Notes under the pieces: model-generated
What the model saw: the letters and a program-made list of their open reading frames with translations, nothing else
What the model was told of the DNA's origin: nothing
The model's database searches: none
Part shown: piece after piece, positions 10,670 through 44,345 of the stretch
Position numbering within the stretch: the stretch's first letter is position 1
Layout of the letters: the number at the start of each line of letters is the position of its first letter
Program-made: the position numbers and the translations under genes
Source of the DNA: Aplectana chamaeleonis
Taxonomy: Eukaryota > Nematoda > Chromadorea > Rhabditida > Cosmocercidae
Length of the DNA stretch: 64,000 bases
Direction: 5' to 3'
Assembly: GCA_029168955.1 (NCBI GenBank)
Contig: JAPDOI010000116.1
Location: 1,109,501 to 1,173,500, forward strand

Positions 10670-11370
10670 TTCCGTTAGGCCAGGATCATACTTCCGTCGC
10701 GGCGATGCATGAAAAACAACGGTATCGATCAATCGCGGCGATATTGCCCTTTAAGGGATCTGCAGAGTTGCAGAGACTGGCGAGTGATCGCCGAGCGTCA
10801 GCCTTGACGCTGCGACAAAAATGTCTCGATGCATTATCGTCGCGGCGTCGGTTGCCGCTCGCTGGCAGTGATGTAGGGTTGTCGCGGCGTCAATACACTC
10901 TGCGGTACCCCCTCGTCGCCCTTCACGCCGCGTCGGTCGCTGAATCCAATCGATATCGCATCACCCACCACCGCTCGTCGCTGCGAGCAACGCCGCGACT
11001 TCAACTCTGCAAACGCCTTATCGTCGCCGCGTCGGATGCCGCTCGCTGGCACTGATGTAGGGCCGTCGCGGCGTCAATACACTCTGTGGTACCCCCTCGA
11101 CGCTGAATCCAATCGATATCGCATCACCCACCACCGCTCGTCGCTGCGGGCAACGCCGCGACTCCAACTCTGCAAACGCCTTATCATCGCCGCGTCGGTT
11201 GCCGCTCGCTGGCAGTGACGCAGTGTCGTCGCAGCATCAAAACGGTGCCCCCTTGTCGCCTTTCACGCCGCGTCGGTCGTCGTCGTCGAAGAATGTAATC
11301 GATACTACATCACCCAGTGCTGTTCGTCGCTGCGAGCAACGCCGTGACTTCAACTCTGCGGACCCCTTTA
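10670..11370. repeat. GC-rich tandem repeat, unit about 160-190 bp
   Basis: Three successive units share GTTGCCGCTCGCTGGCAGTGA, TCGCGGCGTCAATACACTCT, AATCGATATCGCATCACCCA and GCAACGCCGCGACTTCAACT (starting near 10845, 11030 and 11190). A fourth, diverged unit lies at 44030-44345. The open frames here (for example 10387-11055) are side effects of the high GC content. Confidence 0.7.
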
Positions 11371-11812
11371 GAGGAAATCGATTGTTTTGATTAGCACAAA
11401 GGCAGTTCGTGGGGTGAAATGGGATGAGATATTAATGCGAGAATGGTTGGCACCGGCGTTTTTAACCTTATTGCCAAAATTTCTCCGAATTTACGAACTC
11501 TCGGGCTTAAAGTTTCCGAATCCTCCCATCCCCATTGTGACCGGTGAAACCCTAGCACGTGCTGTAGCGGACGGTGGGGATAGTACAAAGAAAAAAAGCG
11601 TTTTTATTTCTATTTTCCAATTGTTACGGCCAGAAGTTCGTGGAATATAGCCAAATGGAGATCACTTCCAGGTTTTCCAACTACTGTATTCTCACCGTAA
11701 TCTTCATAAGAAGCAAATGCATACATACTTCACATTTTTGTTCTGCTGCTAAAATAACACTGCACTGGTGAAATGTGATAATGATAGCAGTTCGACCCCC
11801 TCTTCGTTGATG

Positions 11813-12096
11813 TACTGTGTTTCTCTGAGCCAAATTTCGGTCCCCAATTGCGTCTCTACACGCTTTGCGGCCGCGCGCTTTCGAGTCGGAAGAGTTTCCA
11901 GCGCCGCAGCCGCCGATCTGTTGACTCTAGGTGGGTTTCGGAAACTGGAAACTTCAAAAAATTGAGAAAACTACGTATAAAAAAGCCACATTGAGTCGAC
12001 TTTGGCGCTGGAGCCTCGATTGACTCGAGCGCGTGCGCCCGCAAAGCGTGTCGAGACGCAATTCCGGACCGGAATTTAGCTCAGAGAAGCGCAGAA
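11813..12096. mobile_element. 280 bp TIR MITE (family C, copy 3)
   Basis: Start TACTGTGTTTCTCTGAGCC and end CAGAGAAGCGCAGAATA. The ends have diverged slightly, suggesting an older copy. It is intergenic, about 0.9 kb upstream of the remodeler gene. Confidence 0.8.
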
Positions 12097-12899
12097 TATA
12101 TCGCTCCGGCTGGAGAGGTTTGGTTTTGCCCGGGCCTTGTGATCTAGTTTTAATTTCGTGAACAATAAAGAGATCGGGGTACGGTGGTTCTCGGCGAAGT
12201 CCGCAATTTCGCGTATTGCGTCCCTCAAGGACTCCCGGCGCGAACATTTGAAACGCTTTAATTTACCGCACTGGTTTCTCGTTTTCGGTCATTTAAATGT
12301 GGAGTTCACACCTTTTAGTAATTGCTTATTTGTTTATGGACAAATTTGATTCCTAGAGAAGTAATAATTTGAGCTTTCTCAGTTGGGGGAGTGCAGCTGA
12401 ACTGGTGTTTGATTGGGCGTGCAACTCATTCATTTTGTCAACCACAAATCCTTTTCCGATTTCTATGATTTTTTTGCCTGCATTTCAGTCTAATTTTTTG
12501 GATTTTTAAAAATTTTGTTGTAACATGGAAGAAACTGGAAATGTTTTTTATTATCAATGAAGTTGAAATTGAAATAAAATGACATGAAAAGCAGATTTGG
12601 GGGACGTCTTTTTTCAAAGAAAAAAAAAATAGTTTGAGGCGTTGTTTTCGAACGAAATGATCGGAAAATTTGACAAAAAATTTTAAATGCTTTTTCGGTT
12701 CAGTTTTATCTGTAGAAAATTGTAACGTTTAGAAATCGACTTTTGAAGTGGAATCGTTTCTTTTGTTTCTCTTGGAACGCAGCTGTTAGATACCCGAAAA
12801 TGCGTGGAAATTCAGTTTTCACGCTTGACTGGACCCCTTTTTTTTGAATTAAATTGGCCGTTGAGGTAGACCCTGGAATATAGGTTTCCACGTATAACA

Positions 12900-12916
12900 T
12901 TTATTCTTTCCGTCAG
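12900..12916 (+). promoter_or_regulatory. Candidate trans-splice acceptor of the CHD1L-like gene
   Basis: TTTATTCTTTCCGTCAG ends 42 bp before the first in-frame ATG of the remodeler gene, with a stop codon (TGA) between the acceptor and that ATG. In nematodes a T-rich tract plus CAG just before the first ATG commonly receives a spliced leader. It could instead be a cis acceptor of an upstream 5' UTR exon. Confidence 0.35.
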
Positions 12917-12958
12917 AGGTTGTGTAGCCATCAATAGACCGAAAATATTCGATGAGGT

Positions 12959-35536
<22,578 letters not shown>

Positions 35537-36435
35537 AGTAGTAATATGTTTGTTTGACCTACCTACAACAGTGGGCGGAATGCCTGCAGTTTCGTCTCAG
35601 GACCTATAAGCCTGCAAGCTTAGACACTGCGAATCGGGCTGAATGTTTGTGATCTAGAACAAAAGTCGTAGTAAATTGCGGGTTTGTAGAGATTTATGGG
35701 TCCTATGACGAAACTGGGTGGTATGCCAGGTATAACTAGATGGTTAAAGTTGTGTCCGTGAATGACTTCCTGACTGTAAGCAGCGCGAGCGGTTGGGTAG
35801 CGGCGCGCATAGACCATTTGTCTAGAAAGACATGAGGGCAATTCAGCCGAAAGACGCCTTCCTTTCTCTTGATGAAACTACTTTATGCGTGCCGCAACGC
35901 GACCGCTCGCTTTGTCCGCAGCTAGGCAGTCTTCCGTGAATACGACTTAACATGTATGGTAATTACTGTATGTACTGTAACATAGAATCAATATTGAAGT
36001 AGATCATGGGTGAACTGAACCGGTTAATTGTCATTTTTTCATAGACTGACATTGTCTGTGCCATTCAGTAAGTTAGCCGCGACGCTGTTATTATGCGTGA
36101 TTTTCAGTCGATCGATAGTCATTATGTCGATTATGCCACAAGCGTCACGTTTCATGCGTAGCTGCGTGACGGTTTACTATTTGGAGGTCATGGACAATAC
36201 TATTGTATAGTTGTATTCATCGAGAGTGGCAGTATTGGAGGTGGCCCGGGTGCGATTCGAGTGAGCGCGGGTGGCTGACGTGTCGCGGCAATCTATGACC
36301 ACTAGCGATGGAACAAGCAGGTCTTGGTCAATGTTTGCCGCGACGCGACTGCCCGCTCCCTTACAAGACGCGCGAGGGCAGTCTTCAATCCATAAACTTT
36401 TCAGGGACTACATACTGGTGATATTACGGCGATTA
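35537..36435. other. 3' flank of the remodeler gene, no gene seen
   Basis: No AATAAA is seen close to the stop. Short frames on both strands lack protein character. Repeated GCCGCGACGCGAC... words near 35890 and 36330 suggest decayed repeats. Confidence 0.4.
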
Positions 36436-36632
36436 TACACCGCGTTTCATATCTATAGGTCCTCCTATGTATGAATTCCGTAATTTTGTGTTTCGCTATA
36501 ACTCAAATGTTTTGCAGTGGTTACCTACGAAATCAGCGTACTCGAAAACCTCTACGAAGAACCGTAGACGTGAATTCAGATTTGGTACGAATTTCAAGAG
36601 CTCGAAGATTGAAAAACACCCGTTTAAAACTA

Positions 36633-38261
36633 TACAGTGCGTTCGGAAATGATAGGGACACCCCTGAAAACCACAGTCTTTATGTTTAAATTGAGTGCGG
36701 CGTTCAGTAATGCTCATAAATGAATTCAGCAAGGGAAATAACCTCTGTTCACTTGTTTCTATAACAATAGCATAATATTGTAATATTTTATTTTAAATTG
36801 TCACATTATCCGCCGTTCGGAAATGATAGGGACACTATTGAAAAACAAAAATTATCAAACAATGAATGAACAAAACATACACATACATGAAATCTAATAT
36901 GATATCGCACCTCCAGAGTTGGAAATTAATTCAAAAATTCTATTCGGCATAGAAGTGATCAAATTGGATATCACATTTTTATCCAAATTTCTCCAGGCTT
37001 CGAGTACAGCGGCCTTTAGCTCGTCTACGGTCCCATACCGCTTGTTATTCGCGTAAATCTGGCGCACAATTGTGCCCCAGATATTCTCTATCGGGTTGCA
37101 GTCAGGACTACACGCGGGCCATTCCATCACGCGAACTCGGTTTTGTTGAAGCCACGCCTTTGTGGATCTGGAGACATGGACCGCAGCGTTATCTTGCTGG
37201 AAAATGTAGCGTTGACGCCTTTTTCCAGTGAAAAACGGCAGAAGATGCGCACGCAATGTTTCTTGATACTCCTCCGAATCCATCCGACACGAAGTGAAGT
37301 CGATTTCCAAAACACCTTCGCTGCAGAATGCTCCCCAACACATCAGCGAACCGCCTCCGAAATTTCTTCGACTAAATACCATCGGATCCTTGCGAAGATC
37401 TTTCCAGTAGCATCGAGCACCGTCAGGTCCATCAAGGTTAAACTTCTTTTCGTCGGAGAAAATTACCTGGAACATGTCGCCTTTATCTTTTTAAATTTTA
37501 TCGGGTTTTTAGAGAATCCCTTCCCTTTGACTAGTCTGTTGCCATGTTGTTCCTTGCAAACCGGAGTCGAGCTCCTTTGTGGGCTTCTGAGAGTGATAGA
37601 GCCTTCTTCATCACTTTTCGAACGATGTTTTCGTCTGCGTTTACGACGCTCCAAACAGTAGTCTTCGACACATTGAGCGACAACTGAGCCCTCACTTGGT
37701 TGAGAGACAGACTACTGTTTGAGCAGAGTCGGCTTATCCTCCGTGCATCCCTGCCGCTGACCTTTCTTGGGCGTCCAGGACTCTTCGCCAAGCCGTAGGA
37801 GTCTGTATCTCGTAGGAACTGGCTGATGCAGTTGGGGGAATGCCGAGCTGGGAGGCAATTAGACGTTGGCTCAGCCCTGCAGCGTTGAGGGCACGTATTT
37901 GGGCTTGTTCGGAAACAGTAAGCGATGTACCACGGCTCATGTTTGGCATAAAGATGTTGGGTGTCCTCGTGTTGCGTTCATGTAGTGAACTTGTAACGGG
38001 AAATTTTGTTCGAAGTGAAAAATTCCTTTTTTTGCAGGGTGTCCCCATCATTTCCGAACGGTGAAATTTTCTTTTCCTTTCTTTTTTTTCTTTTAAATGT
38101 AAAGGCAAAATCTTATGAAATTAAGCACGGTTTCAAGGAAGTTGCGAACAGAGGTTTTTATCACGCTGAATTAATGATGAACAGTATTCATCACCATTCC
38201 CAGAAATTATTTGAAAATCTCATTTTTTAGAGGTGTCCCTATCATTTCCGAACGCACTGTA
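36633..38261 (-). mobile_element. Tc3-like DNA transposon (inner copy)
   Basis: The ends are inverted repeats starting TACAGTGCGTTCGGAAATGA. The second, internal motif GTTCGGAAATGATAGGGACA recurs near 36814 and, inverted, near 38040, as in Tc3, where each terminus has two transposase-binding sites. It is flanked by TA. It is 1629 bp and encodes a damaged transposase on the minus strand. Confidence 0.88.
36894..37949 (-). pseudogene. Tc3-like transposase, disrupted
   Basis: The N-terminal helix-turn-helix starts MSRGTSLTVSEQAQIRALNA (start ATG 37940 or 37949). The second helix-turn-helix region AKSPGRPRKVSGRDARRISR follows, then the DD34E catalytic core: VIFSDEKKFNLDGPDG (first Asp), FQQDNAAVH (second Asp) and SPDCNPIENIWG (Glu). 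Two breaks are visible: a frame change near 37845 beside a run of C, and an in-frame TAG near 37532 where a Trp codon is usual, next to what may be a decayed small intron (37475-37530). It is probably not active. Confidence 0.85.
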
Positions 38262-38315
38262 GGTCCACTAAATGAAATCGAAGTTTTATTACGATAACCT
38301 ACAAAAATCAACGAT

Positions 38316-40851
38316 CTAGTAACTTGTCTGTCCTCCTTGATTCAAAATAACTTCAACTAATCGCTTCGGCATACTCTGGACCAGATTTGTGATCACGGTG
38401 GGTTCCACTGATACCCAGGCGTTGGCGATCGACTCCTTCAGCTCGTCGATTGTGGCGTACTGATTGGCGTCACTGTAAATCTTGTGCACAATGCTCACAC
38501 AGTGGTTCTCCATAGGATTGAGATCAGGTGAACACGCAGGCCAACCGAGAACCTCTATTTTGCTCCTCGCAAGCCATGCTGACGTCGACCGACTAGCATG
38601 GATAGTAGCGTTGTCGTGCATAAAAGTGAAGGCCTGGCGTCGATGCCGCCGTATGAACGGCAGAAGACGATCCTCTAGAACCTTCTGGTAGTCCTCGGAG
38701 TCCATACGGCACGAAACAAATGCAAGCTCGAGTTGACTAGATTCACAGAATGCACCACAGACCATGAGCGATCCACCGCCGAAGTTGCGTCGGGAGAGGA
38801 CACGCGGTGACTTACGTAGATGACGCCAGTAACCTCTTCGACTAACCGGGGTACTCAAATTGAACTTTTTTCGTCGCTCCAGATCACCTGACGCGTTTGA
38901 AATAATTGGGGCCACGGTGCTGCGTATGAGCAAAATCGCCTTACCTATGACCAATCCCTTGTGATGTTTTGGGTAGCAAACTGGCGGACCTGGTCACACT
39001 GAAAAGCTTTTTCGACCGCAAAATGCTAAAGATCTCTGCATCCAAATCGTCGGTATCCGTACTCACAACGGATAATGCAGAGCACAGTGCTCACCCGCAT
39101 GGTCGAGTGGGACGGAGATCGATTACCTGCTGCTCGCTTTCCCAAACTGCTTGGTCTGGTGCTCGATCCATCGTTGAAGTTTCATAAGAACACTGAGCAG
39201 AAGCAGGCCGTCGTCAAAGCGAAGACTCAACGTCCTGCGTGCTCTGGGCGGAACGTCCTGGGGCAGTAGCAAAGAAACCATTATCACGACGTATAAAGCT
39301 ATTCTCCAGCCTGCACTAGAATACGGCGCGCCAGTCTGGCAGCATCTAGTTTCGGACTGACTCATCTTGGACTAAGATGCAACGCGTCCAGAATGCGGCT
39401 CTGCGAATTGCCACAGGCTGTTCTAAAAGTTCTCAATCGAGCACTTGCATGCGGAGACACGCATATTGCCAGTTAGAGAACACTGCCAGCTCCAGGCACA
39501 ACAAATTTTCATTAACATTGTGAAACAACCAAATCATCCATCTTGGAGAGTACTAAACCCCGTCAGAGAAATAAAGATCAGAAAGCCATTTGCTGATGCT
39601 CAAAGCAAAGTCAATCTGCAAAGATGGCACGATTCACAACAAGAACGCATCCGTCTGTTGCGCGCGGAGCCCACACAGTTCGTACGGTGTCATCTGGAGC
39701 AGAGCGGCGGTAAATCCCATCCTGGGAGTGGTGCCGCCAAAGGTCAGCGAGACAGAGTCTCAACTCGGAAGGAGGGCCAGATGCACCCTGGCATCGTTAC
39801 GCTGTGGACACTCTACTATGCTTATGTCTTACTTGCATAGGATTGACAGCACCAAATCGGACGTTTGCCCACTGTGGATGCCACGGGCACGATACTGCCC
39901 ATTTGTTTGATTGTCCGGAGAGACCGACTACGCTGACGACAATGGATCTGTGGACGAACCCATTATTGGTCGCCCAGTTTCTGAACCTATGACAGAACCC
40001 TCGACGTGGCTGCAAAGAAGAAGAAGAAGTGAAGGCCTGGCGTCGATGCCGCCGTATGAACGGCAGAAGACGATCCTCTAGAACCTTCTGGTAGTCCTCG
40101 GAGTCCATACGGCACGAAACAAATGCAAGCTCGAGTTGACCAGATTCACAGAATGCACCCCAGACCATGAGCGATCCACCGCCGAAGTGCCGTCGGGAAA
40201 AGACACGCGGTGGCTTCCGTAGATAACGCCAGTAACCTCTTCCACTAACCGAGGTACCCAGATTGAACTTTTTTCGTCGCTCCAGATCACCTGACGCGTT
40301 TGGAATAATTGGGGCCACGGTGCTGCGTATGAGCAAAATTGCCTTACCTTTGACCAATCCCTTGTGATGTTTTGGGTAGCAAACTGGCGCAGGGTCGCCT
40401 TGTGCCGTTTCGTCAGTCTTGGCGCACGCTTCACTAATTCTCTACTAAGGTTTTCTCGCGACTGAACTGCCCTCCAAACCGTACTTTTGCTCGTCGAAAG
40501 CGAAACTTAGCTGCGCAAGCAGTTGAGACTCATCGTCGAGTTTGATAGAAGGCGTCCGATTCTTCTTTCGTCATGCTCCGAAAGCAGCCTCGGACGCCCT
40601 CCAGGGTTCTTCTTCCGATATCGCTCAGGATCCCGTAGGTAGTTGTTGATAAAATAGTGCGATCGTCCAAGATGCTCCGCAATCCTCCTTCTCGACCATA
40701 CAGCCGCGTTGAGCGCTTCCGTTTGAAATTGTTCATCCAAGGACAGGCGATTTCCACTAGGCATACCAAGCACGACGTTGAGGGAGTCCGTACATAACCC
40801 CTGTTTTCCATTCTCATTTGTACTAGCAAATATATTTTGTCTATCATTCAC
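38316..40851 (-). pseudogene. Second Tc3-like transposase, split by a LINE insertion
   Basis: The 5' part at 40851-40028 encodes the two helix-turn-helix domains (LSLDEQFQTEALNAAVWSRR, then NPGGRPRLLSEHDERR) up to RRHRRQAF. The 3' part at 38986-38316 repeats residues from the GLVIGKAI region and continues through MHDNATIH (second Asp) and SPDLNPMENH (Glu position) to GGQTSY and the stop. The overlap is the 362 bp duplication. It has several frame breaks. Confidence 0.8.
38987..40027 (+). pseudogene. 5'-truncated LINE fragment inside the Tc3-like element
   Basis: Plus-strand frames, with shifts, read SASKSSVSVLTTDNAEHSAH, a region LRALGGTSWGSSKETIITTY followed by KAILQPALEYGAPVWQHL, VQNAALRIATGC, and the C-terminal LRCGHSTML and DTAHLFDCPERPTTLTTMDL. 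This is the distal reverse-transcriptase/C-terminal region common to Jockey/CR1-like LINEs. It ends in an (AAG)n tail (40014-40029) directly before the second copy of the duplication. Confidence 0.8.
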
Positions 40852-41008
40852 GGAAACCTAATAAAAAATCATGGATGGGCAGGAGGATTTTCATCGGGGT
40901 TTTAAAAGGCGAAGATCGAGATGGTTGTCCCCTTAGACCACCAAAATGTACGGCGACCCCGGGACTTCAAAATTCTTGGGTGGACCTATAGCTATGAAAC
41001 GCAGTGTA

Positions 41009-41846
41009 TAAAAATGTCTTAATTTTTGTCTGACAGAAGTTTTGTTTTTGAACTTTTTTATGCATGTTGTGATTCCCGTTATTTTTAACACTTTGAAAAA
41101 ACCCGTTCTCTTTGTATGTTACCATGCCACATACCAGTATTTTTGTAACAGTCGTCGAAAGTGTATAGCTTTTTTTTCTGCCATTTTGATAAACCCTGTA
41201 TATACACCCCAGCACCTTGTTCTTGTACCCGTGAGTGGTAACTGCATAGTGTTTCCAGTTTTTTTTTTGCAAAGTTCATGGTGAAAACTCGTAATCTAGT
41301 GATTGATGTCGGCAAGTCCACGAAGTAAGGGATAATGGGGGAGGGTCCCAACAAAGCTCAAATACCGGAAAAAAAAACTAAAATATTTATTTACGACTGT
41401 CTGGTGTGTTTCGGGGCACTGCGGACATTGAACAATCCAGACGTCGGCAATGGAGTTGCGTTTTATAATATACTGGTGAGTAATTTCGTGATCTGTGTCT
41501 TGCACCGAAAACTCTTCAAAAATACGATTTTCAAATGCACATGCTTGGGTGTTAGAATCTTTGGAGTTAAACGAGTATTTGAAAATTCGACAACTGTTCC
41601 TCTGGGAAAACGAACGGTGTTGTATGACTTGGGCGGGCTGATCCAATAGGGCGACTGGTCCACAGTGGTCTCACTCGCTTTCTGACTGTTTTTGGTCGTA
41701 TTTCCGTCGTTGCTTCTCTTAGGGGGACCCAAAGCCTACGTTTTTCAAATTATGAACACTGCCTTTATTTTTTCCATAAGATTTTTTCTTCAAAAAGTTT
41801 CTGTTATAACAGTCTGCGTTTGCAAGGAGGAGTGCCGCCGACACCG
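41009..41846. other. No gene recognised
   Basis: AT-rich sequence with frames on both strands (41335-41649 plus, 41296-41646 minus) that overlap each other and show no known motif. Words resembling family H (ACTGTTCCTCTGGGAAAACG) occur. I do not call a gene. Confidence 0.35.
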
Positions 41847-42129
41847 CACTGTGCTTCTCTGGGCCAAATTTCGGTCCGCAATTGCGTCTCGACACGCTTT
41901 GCGGCCGCACGCGCTCGAGTCGATCGACTTTCCAGCGCCAAAGCCGACTCGATGTGGCTTTGTTATACAGTCTTCATGAATTTTGTTTAGTTTCCAGTTT
42001 CCAAAACCCATCTAGAGTCGACAGATTGGCGGCTGCGGAGCTGGAAACTCGTCCGACTCGAACGCGCACGGCCGCAAAGCGTGTCGCGATGCAATTGCGG
42101 ACCGGAGTTCGGCCCAGAGAAGCACAGGA
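41847..42129. mobile_element. 280 bp TIR MITE (family C, copy 7)
   Basis: Start CACTGTGCTTCTCTGGGCC (first TA altered) and end CCAGAGAAGCACAGG. TIRs otherwise as in the other copies. Confidence 0.82.
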
Positions 42130-42817
42130 TGTCTCGTATCAAAACTGATCGCTTTGCTTTGGACGGTGCGAGCGGTAGCGTCGCGGCGCGCGTTGAGGTG
42201 CTACTGCAAACGAAGATACATCACATTGGATAAACAGGCTTTATTTTCTATGATTGTACTGACGAATATAAGCTGAACCTATCTTGAGAGGCTTCTACAC
42301 ACATCTAATCTAGCTTTAAATCCGAAGTCTTTCTGCCGTTTAGGATTTCTGAACCTCCGGTTGTTGACTGTTTCTGCAATCTTTCCTTTTATCTACTCCA
42401 AAGTCACCAAATAAGAGCAATTCGACTTGTTTATCCATTTCTGCAGTGGCTTTCTTGCTTCTAGAGTCAGTTCTTCCCAACATTTTCAGGCTGATCTGAA
42501 ATAGGTAATTAAATAATAAATATTGAATGAATAATAAATAAATGTTAAATATTAAAATTATGTATCAAATATTGAATAAAAAATAGATAAATATTAAATA
42601 GGGAACTCAGTACACATGACATATGTAGTTTTCCCTTTTACTAACAGAAATTTCATACATTTTTGGAAAGACTGACCTTTTTCCTTCTCTTGAGGATCTG
42701 TTTGTGTTCAACAGGAGATTTCCCGGCCTCCTGAAATGCTCACATTATTAGAAAAAACTGGTGTGATATATCATGTGGAATATTGCCGGACACTTCAGGA
42801 GAGCGCCCTGTACGGCA
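42130..42817. other. No gene recognised; AT-rich
   Basis: Contains an AATAAATA-rich segment (42500-42600) and otherwise unremarkable sequence between repeats. Confidence 0.4.
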
Positions 42818-43596
42818 CTCAGACAATAGGTGCGGACTGACCGCTGGCAATCAAGGCCTCTGCGGGCGGATCACTGCCCGTCGTGGCCATAGCCGGGCGG
42901 ATCGCTGCCTATCGTTGTCTCCGCTGGCGGATCGCTGCGTTTTGGCGGGCGATAGTGACACCTGGGAAAGTTGATCACGCTAGCGGGCGGATCGCCGGCA
43001 AGCTCTAAAGCGGCGATCCGCCCGCAACCTGCCAGCGATCCGCCTGCAAGGACTCTGATAGCCAGCGACCCGCCCGCTGAGCTATGAAATGCAGCGATCT
43101 GTCCGCCAGAGCTTTAATAGCCAGCGATCCGCCCGCCACTGCTTTGATAGCCTGCGATTCGCCCGCCCAAATTTTACACGGTGAAACTTTTCAATCATTG
43201 ACAAGTTCTTTTCTGGTATCAGTATCATGCTCAGAGTAGACAAACCGAAGGGTATAAAAGGAATTCCATCGCACTGAATGCTCACTCGGCATTTTGAGGC
43301 CGATCCTGGAAGGTGACTTCAAGTCTTCTTTGAATGATTACTCAGGAACCGAAGAATAATTTTTGGCAGCCGAGGGGATGGTCCCCAAGGCTAGTGGGTG
43401 GGTGGTCCCGCACATGGAGACCGTGGTGGGAACCATCGGAGTGACCCACATGTGGCGTCGAGAGCGGATCGTTGGCTAATGGCGGCCGGATCGCTGGCTA
43501 CTGGCGGGCGGATCGCTGGCTACTGGCGGGAGGATCGCTGGCTACTGGCGGGCGGATGGCGGGGGGATGTCGATCCGCCCGCACCTACTGTCTAAG
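42818..43596. mobile_element. GCGGATCG-type MITE (family F, copy 2, intact)
   Basis: It starts CTCAGACAATAGGTGCGGAC and ends CCGCACCTACTGTCTAAG. At 779 bp it is the uninterrupted reference for this family. The left third and right third carry inverted arrays of GGGCGGATCGCTGGCTA; the middle carries the TATA-box structured module (43251-43393). Confidence 0.8.
43251..43393 (+). ncRNA. Structured-RNA-like module with TATA box (copy b)
   Basis: GGTATAAAAGG at 43251; then GGCATTTTGAGGCCGATCCT, GGTGACTTCAAGTC, a U-rich AATAATTTTTGG (about 43355-43366) and a terminal hairpin AGCCGAGGGG/CCCCAAGGCT (43368-43392). The 3' stem has two mismatches relative to copy a. The conserved order TATA, stem, U-rich site, hairpin suggests a Pol II small RNA, but no known RNA family was recognised. 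Confidence 0.4.
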
Positions 43597-44029
43597 TACT
43601 GTATGTAGGGCGTCTGCAGGTCAGCCGTGCGTCAATTTCTGCTTCGAAAACATCAAAAGCATAATGCGGTTTCCTGCAGGGGACCTGTTTATACTTCACC
43701 TCGCTGTAGTTTTATGCGGCGATGCTTATGGTACAGCGGCAATGGGCAAGATAATATGCCTATATTACTCTTTGAAATCGCGCGCTGGGTTGCCCGCATA
43801 GACTGAAAGCCTCATTTGTACATCCTGCTTTGAAACAGAGTCGAAACCACTTGTTTCGTCCGTGTTTGTGTGCGTAGATAAGGAGTCTGTATAGTTTGAG
43901 TCGCGGCTTTGCGTTTTGCAGCATCGATTACATTCGGCGACATGCTCGACCGACGCGAAGTGAAGTTCGACGAGAGGGGCACCGCATTGATATGACGCCA
44001 TGACGGTCACTGCCATCGAGCGGCAACCG

Positions 44030-44345
44030 GCGAAGCGACGATAATGCTTGAAAACGTTTTAGGGGTCTGCAGAGTTGCAGAGACCGGCGTTGGTCGCCGA
44101 GCGTCAACCTTGACGCGGCGACAAAAATATTTCGAAACTTTATTGTCGCGGCGTCTTGCCGCTCGATGGCAGTAATATAAGGCCGTCGCGGCGTCGATAC
44201 GTCGATACGCGTCGAGTACTCTGCGGCGCCCCTCGTCGCCCTTCACGCCACGTCAGTCGCCATCGTCGCCGAACGTAATCGATATTGCATCACCCATTGC
44301 TGTTCGTCGTTGCGAGCAACGCCGCGACTTCAACTCCGGGGACCC
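44030..44345. repeat. Diverged unit of the GC-rich tandem repeat
   Basis: It shares GGTCTGCAGAGTTGCAGAGA, GTCGCGGCGTC, AATCGATATTGCATCACCCA and GCAACGCCGCGACTTCAACT with the array at 10670-11370, including its left boundary near 10758. Confidence 0.65.

Larger units (their letters stand above)
36436..41008. mobile_element. Tc3-like DNA transposon (outer), with two nested insertions
   Basis: The ends are TACACCGCGTTTCATATCTA at the left and its match GCTATGAAACGCAGTGTA at the right, a Tc1/mariner-type TACA start with TA flanks. Its minus-strand transposase is found in pieces at 40851-40028 and 38986-38316. It is interrupted by a second Tc3-like element (36633-38261) and by a LINE fragment (38987-40027) bounded by a 362 bp duplication. 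Subtracting these leaves about 1.54 kb, the normal size for this superfamily. Confidence 0.75.

Noticed and set aside
36633..38261. Active Tc3-like transposase
   Set aside because: Ends and catalytic residues are present, but a frame change near 37845 and an in-frame stop near 37532 break the reading frame.
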